Made by a program: the position numbers and the translations under genes
Shown: positions 43,205-50,862 of the stretch, piece after piece
How the letters are laid out: the number at the start of each line of letters is the position of its first letter
Position numbering within the stretch: the first letter of the stretch is position 1
The notes under the pieces: model-generated
Told to the model about the DNA's origin: nothing
What the model saw: only the letters and a program-made list of their open reading frames with translations
The model's database searches: none
Assembly: GCA_036274895.1 (NCBI GenBank)
Contig: DASUEU010000018.1
Coordinates: 1-64,000 of the forward strand
Direction of reading: 5' to 3'
From: CALMKX01 sp036274895
GTDB taxonomy: Bacteria; Acidobacteriota; Thermoanaerobaculia; Multivoradales; SZUA-115
Length of the DNA: 64,000 nt

Positions 43205-43957
43205 ATGGCCCAGGGGCTCCCGGGAGCCGACAGCTCCCAACCCGTCACCATGCAGGTGGTAGAAGCCGCAACGCAGCTCTTCGGCCGGACCCCGGTGCTC
43301 TGGGGGCGGTACTTCACCAGCGCCACGACCTCGGGCACCGTGGAATACCACCACGCGACGGAGAGTTCCGTGCTGGCCCAGTACGGCATCCGCCTGCTAC
43401 CCATCGCCCGCCAGACCGAGAACGTGGGCGGCTCGAAGGACCAGGGGGTTGCCGACGCCCAGGGCAACGTGGTGGACGTGGTCGACAGCTTCGGCGCTTC
43501 CTACCTCTCCTCGCTCGGCGGCCAGTTCCTGATGTTTCTCGACGTGGAAGGTGTGCCGTCCTCGGGCAGCCCGTCACTCTCCCTCGACTACTACCTGGGC
43601 TGGGCCGAGACGCTGGTTGCCCAGAGCCAGGCCCTGACCGGCGGCGCCGCGACGATCCTGCCCTGCGTCTACGCCCGCCAAGGGGACAGCGCCACCTGGA
43701 ACGTGCTGGTCTCCGCGCTCGGCCAGGGAGCAACTTGCGCCGGCGCCTGGGTGGCCCGCTACGACCCGGGCACCTGCGAGCTGGCCGACTGGAACGACAC
43801 CATCGTGATGCCGGCGGTCTCCCTGCCCTTCCCCATCCTCCTCTGGCAGTACGCCGAGAACTGCTGCCAAGGCGCCATCGACGCCAACCAGACCAACCCG
43901 GGCGTGGACGTGCAGGGGTTGCTGCTGGATCGGCTGATCCTGCCGGTGGGAGGGTGA
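43205..43957 (+). CDS. DUF1906/GH25-like TIM-barrel protein
   Basis: The 250-residue product starts behind a very strong GGAGGAGGGG site. The text GRYFTSATTSGTVEYHH, then LAQYGIRLLPIARQTENVGG, MFLDVEG and WQYAEN follows the DUF1906 (Rv2525c-like glycoside hydrolase-like) pattern. D113 and E115 form the DxE pair that is catalytic in GH25 muramidases. There is no signal peptide, which is odd for a wall-acting enzyme; export by another route or an internal role is possible. Activity is inferred only from fold. It is divergent from rpsP and convergent with the NtrC-like gene. Confidence 0.75.
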   Translation: MAQGLPGADSSQPVTMQVVEAATQLFGRTPVLWGRYFTSATTSGTVEYHHATESSVLAQYGIRLLPIARQTENVGGSKDQGVADAQGNVVDVVDSFGASYLSSLGGQFLMFLDVEGVPSSGSPSLSLDYYLGWAETLVAQSQALTGGAATILPCVYARQGDSATWNVLVSALGQGATCAGAWVARYDPGTCELADWNDTIVMPAVSLPFPILLWQYAENCCQGAIDANQTNPGVDVQGLLLDRLILPVGG

Positions 43958-43970
43958 AGGGGGGGCGAAC

Positions 43971-45362
43971 TCACTGCCCGCCCGGCCGCGGCCTTTCCAG
44001 CCCCAAGGCCCCCAGCTTCTGGTGCAGGTAGGTGCGCTGGAGGCCGAGCAGGCGGGCGGCGGCGGCGAGGTTCCAGCCGGTGCGCTGGAGCACGGCTTCG
44101 AGGTAGTCGCGCTCGCTCGCCGCCTTGAACTCTTTCCAGGGCAGCAGCCGGAGGCCCTCGGTGACCCGCAGCAGGCCGGTCTCACCCTCCGGAGCGGGGC
44201 GGAAGAAGGCCGTGGGTAGCTGGTCCGGGGTGAGCGGGTCGCTGCCGAAGACGGTCAGCCGCTCGGCCAAGCTCGCCAGCTCGCGGACGTTGCCCGGCCA
44301 ACGGTAGCTCTCCAGGGGCGGCAGGAGGGCCGGATCCACGCGCTTGCGCCGCAGGCGATAGGACGCGGCGAAGGCATCGAGGAAGTGATCCAGCAGGAAG
44401 GCGATGTCCTCGCGCCGCTCGCGCAGCGCCGGCACCTCGACGGGGAGGTGAGCGAGACGAAAGTAGAGGTCGGCCCGGAACCGCCCGGCCGCCACCTCGG
44501 CTTCGAGGTCGCGGTGGGTGGCGGCGATCACCCTCACGTCGACCTTGCGGCCCTTGGTGTCCCCCAGCCGCCGCACCTCCCCATCCTCCAGCACCCGCAG
44601 GAGCCGGGCCTGGAGGGCGAGGCCCATGTCGCCGATCTCATCGAGAAACAACGTACCGCCGTCCGCCTCTTCGAAGAGGCCGGCCTTGCTGGCTTTGGCA
44701 TCGGTGAAAGCGCCGCGGGCGTGGCCGAAGAGCTCGTCCTCGATCAGGTGCTCGGGGATGGCGGCACAGTTGAGCTTGACGAAGGGGCCGGCCGCCCGGC
44801 GGCTGCCGCGGTGGAGGGCGGCGGCCACCAGCTCCTTGCCGCTGCCGCTTTCGCCGGCGACGAGCACCCGGCCGTCGGTGGGCGCCGCCTGCTCGATGGC
44901 CCGGCGCAGGCGATCCATGGCCGGGGAACGACCGAGCAGGGGCCGCGCCTCCTCGAGCCGCGACTCGAGGGCCGCCACCCGCCGCTTGAGGGCCTCGCTC
45001 TCGAGGGCGTTGCGCACCGCCTGGAGCAGCCTCTCCCGGCTGAAGGGCTTCTCCAGGAAGTCGTGAACGCCCAGGCGCAGGGCTTCGACCGTCTCGGTGA
45101 TCGAGGCCTCCCCCGAGAGGATGATGGTCGGCGGCAGCCGCCCCTCCCCCGCCAGGCGCCGCACCAGCTCCACCCCGCTCTCCCCCGGCAGGCGCACGTC
45201 GAGCAGCAGGAGGTCCGGCGCCGGTCGCGACGCCGAGAGGGGCCCGGCCAGCGCCTCTTCAGCGCTCGCGGCAGCGGTCAGGGCATGACCGTCCGCCTCG
45301 AGCTGGTAGGTGAGGCTGGCCCGCACCCGGGCGTCGTCTTCGACCAGCAACAGACGGCTCAT
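43971..45362 (-). CDS. NtrC-family sigma-54-dependent response regulator
   Basis: The 463-residue regulator has a receiver domain (D9-D10, phosphoacceptor D55 in LLLLDVRLPG, K105). It is followed by an AAA+ domain with Walker A GESGSGKE (170-177), GAFTDA (217-222) in place of the usual GAFTGA sigma-54 contact loop, Walker B TLFLDEIGD and the arginine segment FRADLYFRLAHLPVEVPALR. A Fis-type helix-turn-helix lies at ~429-452 (NLAAAARLLGLQRTYLHQKL). The ATG overlaps the kinase stop by 4 bp. It should activate sigma-54 promoters on phosphorylation, unless the altered loop prevents this. Confidence 0.92.
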   Translation of the reverse strand: MSRLLLVEDDARVRASLTYQLEADGHALTAAASAEEALAGPLSASRPAPDLLLLDVRLPGESGVELVRRLAGEGRLPPTIILSGEASITETVEALRLGVHDFLEKPFSRERLLQAVRNALESEALKRRVAALESRLEEARPLLGRSPAMDRLRRAIEQAAPTDGRVLVAGESGSGKELVAAALHRGSRRAAGPFVKLNCAAIPEHLIEDELFGHARGAFTDAKASKAGLFEEADGGTLFLDEIGDMGLALQARLLRVLEDGEVRRLGDTKGRKVDVRVIAATHRDLEAEVAAGRFRADLYFRLAHLPVEVPALRERREDIAFLLDHFLDAFAASYRLRRKRVDPALLPPLESYRWPGNVRELASLAERLTVFGSDPLTPDQLPTAFFRPAPEGETGLLRVTEGLRLLPWKEFKAASERDYLEAVLQRTGWNLAAAARLLGLQRTYLHQKLGALGLERPRPGGQ

Positions 45363-46582
45363 GCGGCGTCCCCCCCGGCGGCAGGCAGAAGCAAGCGGAA
45401 GGTGGCACCGGCCGCCGAGGTGGCCGCCAGCTCCAGATCCCCACCGTGATCGAGCAAGATCTTGCGCGAGATGGCGAGGCCGAGACCCATGCCGCCGCCC
45501 ACCCGCGAGCCGACGTAGGGCTGGAACAGGCGAGGGGCCAGCTCAGGCGGCACCCCCGGACCGTCGTCCCCGACCTCGAGAGCGACGAAGCGCCCGGTGG
45601 CGCCAGTGCGGAAGGTCACTCTCCCGGATCCCCGTGGGGCCACGGCCCGGGCGGCGTTCTCACAGAGGTTGACCAGCACCTGCTGGATCAGGTCCGGGTC
45701 GACCTCCACGGGCAGAGGGGTCAGCTCCCCGGGCTCGAAGGCCAGGGTGAGCCCTGGCCAGGCCGCGGCGAAGCGCTCCGTGAAGCCACGGGCCAGCTCG
45801 ACCAGGTCGGCACCCCGCAGCTCGGGACGGGGCAGCCGGCCGAAGGAGGCGAAGCTCGAGGCGAAGGCGGCGAGCCGCTCCACCTCGTGGCGCAGGCCCT
45901 CCTCGAAGCGGCCAAGCTCCTCACCGCGGGCCGGGTCCTGCTCGTCGGCGACCAGGCCGCGGAGGCGATCGAGCTCCAGGCGGGCGGCGGTGAGGGGCGT
46001 GCGCAGCTCATGGGCCTGGCGGCGCGCGGCCTCCTGCCAGGCCGAGAGGTGCTCGAGAGAGGCGAGGCGGCGGCGGTCCCGGGCCACCGAGCGGGAGGTT
46101 CGCTCGATCATGGCCGCGATGCGGCCGATCAAGTCTCGCCGGGGCAGGCCAAGGTCGAGATCGCTCTCCCCCGCCGCCAGGGCCGCCACGCCGGACTCGA
46201 GCCGGGCCAGCCGGCGCTCCTGCCGGCCCTGGCGCCACAGCGAGGCCCCCACCGCCCCGGCCGCCGAGGCCACGAAGAGTCCGACCAGGGCGAAGTCGAA
46301 GCGCCGGGCGAGGGCCTCGCGGTTGTGCGCCAGCACCTGGAGCCGGGCCTTCAAGGCCCGGAGCTCCTCGAAGCGGGCGCGGTGGCCGGCGGCCTGCTCG
46401 GAGTCCAGCCGGGCCAGGGTCTTCTGGTCTTCCAGGCTGCGGTCGATCGACCTGACGATTTCAGGATGGAGCCCGAACGCCAGCCAGGTGCGCGACAACT
46501 GGCGCTCGAAGAGCCAGAACAGGAGCGCTGCCCCTCCCACAAAAAGGCCGAAGGCGGCAGCGAGCGTGCGCGGGCTGGTCAT
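45359..46582 (-). CDS. NtrY-like sensor histidine kinase
   Basis: The 407-residue membrane kinase has TM1 at about 8-27, a short Arg/Glu/Leu-rich extracytoplasmic coiled coil (~40-95), TM2 at ~97-116 and a HAMP-like linker. H191 is in ARRQAHELRTPLTAAR. ATP-binding boxes are VLVNLCENAARAV (N box), VGDDGPGVP (G1) and GGGMGLGLAISRKILLDHGG (G2). It is cotranscribed and overlapping with its NtrC-like partner, and is preceded by genes for a secreted protein and an Omp85-like barrel, suggesting it monitors the envelope. Confidence 0.9.
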   Translation of the reverse strand: MTSPRTLAAAFGLFVGGAALLFWLFERQLSRTWLAFGLHPEIVRSIDRSLEDQKTLARLDSEQAAGHRARFEELRALKARLQVLAHNREALARRFDFALVGLFVASAAGAVGASLWRQGRQERRLARLESGVAALAAGESDLDLGLPRRDLIGRIAAMIERTSRSVARDRRRLASLEHLSAWQEAARRQAHELRTPLTAARLELDRLRGLVADEQDPARGEELGRFEEGLRHEVERLAAFASSFASFGRLPRPELRGADLVELARGFTERFAAAWPGLTLAFEPGELTPLPVEVDPDLIQQVLVNLCENAARAVAPRGSGRVTFRTGATGRFVALEVGDDGPGVPPELAPRLFQPYVGSRVGGGMGLGLAISRKILLDHGGDLELAATSAAGATFRLLLPAAGGDAA

Positions 46583-46615
46583 GGGTTCGCCGGTCTCGGG
46601 TCCATCGCCCCCATC

Positions 46616-47257
46616 CTAGCGGGCTGCAAGGGGCACGCTCCATTGCCAGGCCACCACCCGGGGCCGGCGGATCGAGGTGGCGAGCAAGATGTCGAGCACC
46701 GGGCTGGCCGTCGTCTCGGGCTCGGCGGCAGTGCCCGTCGGGGCTTCTCGCGGCTCGGCCAGGGAGCGCGACAGCCAGCGCTGGGTGTCCTGCTGCTCGG
46801 CATAGGAGAAGGGGACCACGGCCAGCTCGACCTTGGCCGTCCACGGCCCCGAGGCCGGCGGGAAGGAGCCCCGGGCGAGGGGCACCTCGAGCTCCCGCCA
46901 CCAGGTCTCGAGCTCTCCCAGGCTGGCCAGCCTGGCTTCGCTGCGCTCCCCGGTCCCGCCCATCACCGAGGCCAGGTAGACCTCGTCCCAGGGTTCGAAG
47001 CGCACCTCCACGCGGGCCGCGCCGGGTTTCTTCGATCCCTGCCGTGGCGCCAGGCCGGCCTCGATCTGGAAGGTCGTGGTCAGCCCGGAGTCGAGGTGGG
47101 GCCGGACCTCCTGCAGGCTCAGGACCGACGGCAGTCGCCGTACCACCACCACCCCATCGGAGCGCAGGACCACCTCGGGAGCCTCCACGGCCCCAACCTC
47201 CAGGGCCGCGAGCGCCATGGCGACGAGGACCCAGCCCCAACACCGCGCCCTTCTCAC
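46616..47257 (-). CDS. Secreted protein, possibly DUF4390-like
   Basis: The 213-residue product starts at the GTG at 47257, which overlaps the stop of the barrel gene (GTGA) and has GGAGG upstream. A signal peptide spans ~1-26 (LVAMALAALEVGAVEA). The mature part alternates beta strands (EVVLRSDGVVVVRRLPSVLS, HLDSGLTTTFQIEAGL, ARVEVRFEPWDEVYLASVMG). The order resembles DUF4390 proteins, which are also encoded beside NtrY-type kinases, but the match is from memory and tentative. Function unknown; it probably acts in the periplasm with the barrel protein. Confidence 0.75.
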   Translation of the reverse strand: MRRARCWGWVLVAMALAALEVGAVEAPEVVLRSDGVVVVRRLPSVLSLQEVRPHLDSGLTTTFQIEAGLAPRQGSKKPGAARVEVRFEPWDEVYLASVMGGTGERSEARLASLGELETWWRELEVPLARGSFPPASGPWTAKVELAVVPFSYAEQQDTQRWLSRSLAEPREAPTGTAAEPETTASPVLDILLATSIRRPRVVAWQWSVPLAAR

Positions 47258-48510
47258 AGGGCCTCCAGGTAGGTCAGAGTGAGCCGGCTCAAGCCCCAGG
47301 CGTGGCGGAAGACGACGCTGGTCGACAGGGTCGCCGAGGTCGAGGAGACCGCGAAGGCATCGTCCGGATCCACGAAGCCCAAGGCCAGACGGGTCTCCCA
47401 GCGCAGGTCCCCCCACTCGATCGGCCGGGCCGCTGGCAGGACGTCGAGGGCATACCCCAGGCTGACCTGGGCGCTGTAGGACTCCCGGTCGAAGCTGAAA
47501 TCGGCCAACGGGGCCGGCGCGTTGCCCTCGACCTCGCTGCGAAACCACACCGCCCCCGCGCCAGCGGAGAGGGTCTGCCGGGGCGAGACACGGTAGTGCC
47601 GGAGGCCCTCGGCCGCTACCCGCCACAGGGTCTGTTCTCTATCCTCATCGAAGCGCTGGTCGAGAAAGACTAGGGAGCCGCTGGTTCGGGACCGGCCGAT
47701 ACTGGTACCGACAACGCCGCGGGTTCCCCGGGTAGGAAAGAAGGGGTCGTCGGTGGTGTCGTAGACCCACGACAGGGCAGCCGACAGGGCCTCGCTCGAG
47801 CGCCGGTTGAAGCTGCCCGGGTCGCCGCCGAAGCGGCGCTCGTCGAGGTCTGCCTCGCTCCAGGCCAGCTGGCCGCGCAGGGACTGGCGCAGGTCGAGGG
47901 GCACACCGATTTCAGCTTGCAGTGAGTAGGTGTCCCGCTCGTCCGACCCCACGGCGCCCGCGGCGATGACGGTGACGAAGCTGCCGGTGCCGAAGACGTC
48001 GTAGTGGGTGTAGCCGAGCTCCAGCGGTATCTCGTCGAGCCCCTCGCCCTTGAGCACGCTGCCGAACAAGAGGCCGTGGCGCCCCACGAACTGTCGCGCG
48101 CCGAAGGAGGCCCCGGTGCTGCCTTCGATCTCGAGCTCGCCATTGGCGCCGATGAGGCTGCTGTGGCCGACCTCGTAGAAGACCGGCCGGGTGGGCTCGA
48201 TGGTGATGACGAGCACATAGGCACCGCGCTCGGTGCCCTTCTTCAAGGCGAACTGGGCATCGAGCACGAAGGGCAGCCGCCGCACCCGGTACACGGCCTC
48301 GGCGAGCTGGCTTTCGGAGTAGCTCTGGCCCGTCACGAGCCGGCTCTCCGCGAGCACGATGCCCTGGGCGGCAGGCCGCGGCAGGCCGGTCACTTCGATG
48401 GTCTCGATCACGAACTGCGGCGCCTGGGCCGCTGCGGCCCCCGTGGCGAGGATGCACAAGGCCACGGCGAGGCAACTGGCTCGCCGGGCTCCTTTCTGCT
48501 GGTCGATCAT
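47254..48510 (-). CDS. Short Omp85/BamA-like outer-membrane protein with one POTRA domain
   Basis: The 418-residue product has a signal peptide ending GAAAAQA, then one POTRA-like domain (~30-105: FVIETIEVTGLPRPAAQGIV, LAEAVYRVRRLPFVLDAQF) and a beta-barrel domain (~106-418). The barrel includes YDTTDDPFFPTRGTRGVVGT, matching the D-x-P-x-P-x-G repeat of Omp85 barrels. It ends LSRLTLTYLEAL. BamA has five POTRAs and ~800 residues and TamA has three, so this is a reduced member, like short surface-antigen (Bac_surface_Ag) proteins. It heads an operon with a secreted protein and the kinase/regulator pair. Confidence 0.82.
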   Translation of the reverse strand: MIDQQKGARRASCLAVALCILATGAAAAQAPQFVIETIEVTGLPRPAAQGIVLAESRLVTGQSYSESQLAEAVYRVRRLPFVLDAQFALKKGTERGAYVLVITIEPTRPVFYEVGHSSLIGANGELEIEGSTGASFGARQFVGRHGLLFGSVLKGEGLDEIPLELGYTHYDVFGTGSFVTVIAAGAVGSDERDTYSLQAEIGVPLDLRQSLRGQLAWSEADLDERRFGGDPGSFNRRSSEALSAALSWVYDTTDDPFFPTRGTRGVVGTSIGRSRTSGSLVFLDQRFDEDREQTLWRVAAEGLRHYRVSPRQTLSAGAGAVWFRSEVEGNAPAPLADFSFDRESYSAQVSLGYALDVLPAARPIEWGDLRWETRLALGFVDPDDAFAVSSTSATLSTSVVFRHAWGLSRLTLTYLEAL

Positions 48511-48651
48511 CGCGTCCCCCTTTCCTTTGCGACGCCCGCCCCGGGGAGCAACCCCTCTGCCAGCTGGAACAGCCGCCGGCAGAAGCTCACAAACTGCTGA
48601 TTCGAAAGGAAGTACGTCAGACGGAGGGGAAGGGTTCCCAGACCCGAGGAC

Positions 48652-48682
48652 CGGCCCGGCGTCGAGGCTTCTCGACGGGCCG
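48652..48682 (-). terminator. Hairpin downstream of vapC
   Basis: CGGCCC-GGC-GTCGAG pairs with CTCGAC-GGGCCG around GCTT; a 3-nt bulge interrupts the stem. It begins 26 bp past the vapC stop. There is no U-tract, so it could be an mRNA-stabilising end instead of a terminator. Confidence 0.35.
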
Positions 48683-48708
48683 TCTGGGGGAGCAGACGGA
48701 GGGGCGTA

Positions 48709-49161
48709 TCAGACTTCGAGTCGCAAGAGGTCGGGGTGCTCGAAGGAAGTGAAGTCCTTGTCGAAGGACACCAGCCGAAAGGCGGCTGCCCGGGCGAAGG
48801 CTGCCAGGTAGGCATCGGTCCACAGCTTCGGGCGGGCATCGCTCCGGTTCGCCCACGCTCCGAAGTATGCGTCGCAGTCTCGGGGCTCGACGGCCAAGAT
48901 CACGTCGGGGAGCTCTAAGAACTGCCGATAGGTCTGCCACGCTTGGGCTACCGTGAGCGGCTCACCAGCCATGGCTGCGGGCAGGGTGGAAAGCCGCAGG
49001 AAAGACAGAGCGGTCGCACGGCAGAAGGCCACTGTGGCAGCCGCCTCCTCGAACCAGTAGCGGCGTGCCCTCGCGTGGTGGACATGGTCGGGCACGCTCA
49101 AGGCGAGCCAGACGTTGACATCTGGGAGGTCGACACCCGCGGGCTCAACTCTGCCGGCCAC
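48709..49161 (-). CDS. vapC: VapC-family PIN-domain toxin
   Basis: The 150-residue PIN nuclease has the metal-binding Asp in LPDVNVWLALS, later acids at LWTDAYLAAFA and VSFDKDF, and the subfamily text HHARARRYWFEEA, then FCRATALSFLRLSTLPAA. This belongs to the VapC group in which TxxxFLRL replaces the usual Glu motif. It should be a ribonuclease held in check by VapB, with which it overlaps by 17 bp. It lies directly downstream of the CHAT/caspase-like operon. Confidence 0.9.
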   Translation of the reverse strand: MAGRVEPAGVDLPDVNVWLALSVPDHVHHARARRYWFEEAAATVAFCRATALSFLRLSTLPAAMAGEPLTVAQAWQTYRQFLELPDVILAVEPRDCDAYFGAWANRSDARPKLWTDAYLAAFARAAAFRLVSFDKDFTSFEHPDLLRLEV

Positions 49162-49417
49162 TCAGGAGGTCTTCCTCGTCGAGCAGGCGATGAAGCTCGG
49201 CATTGGTGAGCGCCGGCAAAGGGCGACCGGTGGACGGTCTCGCAACGGGTAGCTCGCTGCGCCGGCGCAGGGGCTGCTGAACCTGCGGCTTGATCAGCCG
49301 ACTCAGACCCTGGTCCAGCACCCGAGCGAGCAGATCCTGGAGCGGCGTACCGTCGTGCTCCGCCTGTGCTTTGGCACGCTCGAGCAGCTCACGCGGGAGA
49401 TCGAGGGTCATGCGCAT
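49145..49417 (-). CDS. vapB: VapB-like ribbon-helix-helix antitoxin
   Basis: The 90-residue protein begins MRMTLDLPRELLERAKAQAE, a ribbon-helix-helix DNA-binding start. Its C-terminus (ALTNAELHRLLDEEDLL) is the likely toxin-binding tail. The ATG at 49417 has AGGA 8 nt upstream; a longer frame to 49465 lacks similarity. It overlaps vapC and starts 44 bp after the caspase-like gene, so it may be part of that transcript or have its own autoregulated promoter. Confidence 0.85.
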   Translation of the reverse strand: MRMTLDLPRELLERAKAQAEHDGTPLQDLLARVLDQGLSRLIKPQVQQPLRRRSELPVARPSTGRPLPALTNAELHRLLDEEDLLSGRQS

Positions 49418-49461
49418 GAGGAGATCCTGGCAGAAGGGCGCGGCTCTCGGCAACCAGTTGG

Positions 49462-50859
49462 TCACAAGGCCGGCAGCACGGCCGTGGGATCGCCGAGGAT
49501 GACGGTCGACTCGACGTCGCGGGCGGCCAGGCGGGGGAAGAGGTCTTTCTCGCCGATGGACTCGCCGTGGTCGAAACGGATGTGCAGGGCCTCGGCCGCG
49601 CGGTGGAAGGCGTCTACCTGGCGCTGCCAGCCGTCGAAAGCCAGGCCCACTGGCTTCAGTTGGTAGAGCTCGGGGAAGAGCGCATCGCAGAGCCTTGATG
49701 AGAGGGGCTGGCCGGTCTCGGGGTCCCTCAGGGTCCAGTCGAAGGTCGGCTCCACGTGGCCAATGAAGGCTCGCAGAGGCTTGTCACAGCCGAGCAGGCA
49801 CCGCGGCAGCGGGGCCGTGAGGCTACCCAGGGCGGCGACGGCCGACAGCAGCTTCTCGAGGTCACTGCCCGGCTCAAAGAGCCCGGCGAAGTAGGACTCC
49901 CCCGCCGAGCCGGCGGAGCAGCAGGCGTGGGCGTACCAGATGGCGCCGTCCGGTTGCCATGCCGCCAGCAGGTCGTCAGGCGAGAGGGTCTTGAAGCTCT
50001 GGTCCACCGGCAGGCCGAGGGCTGCGGCCATGGCCGCCGGGTCGCTGAGGGGTCCGGTCTGGCCGTGGCTGGTGGTGACCACCAGGGCCGGCTTTTCGGC
50101 CGCCAGGGCTGCGGCGAGGGCGCCGCGGGTGGCCGCAGTCTCATCCGCCTTGCCATCGAGGAAGCGGGCGCCGGCGCCGATGCCGCCTGCCAGGGCCTGG
50201 TGCACCTTGCGGCCGACCTGGGCTCGCAGGGTCTGGGTGATGTCGTCCGGGCCGTGGACCACGGACCAGACCAGCGCCTTGTGGGGATCCGCGCTCGCGC
50301 CCGTGAAGCCCCCGGCCAGCGCCTTCAGGTAGCGGCTAAGGCCCTCCTCGTCGAGATCCAGCCGGCCCACGGCGTGCTGGGAGGCCAGCACGTATTGGAG
50401 CCGCCAGGGGATCTCGGCTGGGCTTCCCACCAACAGCAGGTAGCGGGGCAGCTGGTCGACCTCCATACCCATCCTCGCGGTGACGTTGACGTCCCGGTCC
50501 TTCTCGGCGGACGGCCTTCTCAAGCGCAACTCGCCGAGCTCCGGCTGGAAGCGCAGGACCGGGACGGGCTTGCCGATCTCCGCCGAGCGCTGGGCGACCA
50601 GGTCGCGGAGCGCCTGGGGACCATCTACCGCCGCCGCCAAATCCGCTGACGAGAGACCCGATCGGAAAGGGAGCACCACGCCCCAGCCCACGCGCGGGTC
50701 TCGCCAGTTCTTGAGGTCGATCTCGGCCGGAATGCCCAGGAGGTCGGGCACCGGGCGGCCGGCCTCGCCCAGGGCCCACTTGCGGAACTGGGGATGGAAG
50801 CTACCGGTGGGGGCGCCAGCTTCACCTGTCCAGGCGTTGACTCGGACGGTGCTCGGCAC
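49462..50859 (-). CDS. Caspase-like (clan CD) cysteine protease
   Basis: The 465-residue protein is the last of four tightly packed genes. Its C-terminal half shows a clan-CD His-Cys dyad: H265 in LVVTTSHGQTGPL and C313/C314 in IWYAHACCSAGS, each after a hydrophobic strand as in caspases, CHAT and gingipain-type proteases. The text DKPLRAFIGHVEPTFDW follows, which I associate with uncharacterised caspase-like bacterial proteins. Residues 1-240 are a separate domain of unknown fold with LPRYLLLVGSPAEIPWRLQY, as in gingipain-type folds. There is no signal peptide, so it is cytoplasmic. Substrate unknown; likely partners are the CHAT and hydrolase proteins encoded upstream. Confidence 0.8.
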   Translation of the reverse strand: MPSTVRVNAWTGEAGAPTGSFHPQFRKWALGEAGRPVPDLLGIPAEIDLKNWRDPRVGWGVVLPFRSGLSSADLAAAVDGPQALRDLVAQRSAEIGKPVPVLRFQPELGELRLRRPSAEKDRDVNVTARMGMEVDQLPRYLLLVGSPAEIPWRLQYVLASQHAVGRLDLDEEGLSRYLKALAGGFTGASADPHKALVWSVVHGPDDITQTLRAQVGRKVHQALAGGIGAGARFLDGKADETAATRGALAAALAAEKPALVVTTSHGQTGPLSDPAAMAAALGLPVDQSFKTLSPDDLLAAWQPDGAIWYAHACCSAGSAGESYFAGLFEPGSDLEKLLSAVAALGSLTAPLPRCLLGCDKPLRAFIGHVEPTFDWTLRDPETGQPLSSRLCDALFPELYQLKPVGLAFDGWQRQVDAFHRAAEALHIRFDHGESIGEKDLFPRLAARDVESTVILGDPTAVLPAL

Positions 50860-50862
50860 GGC

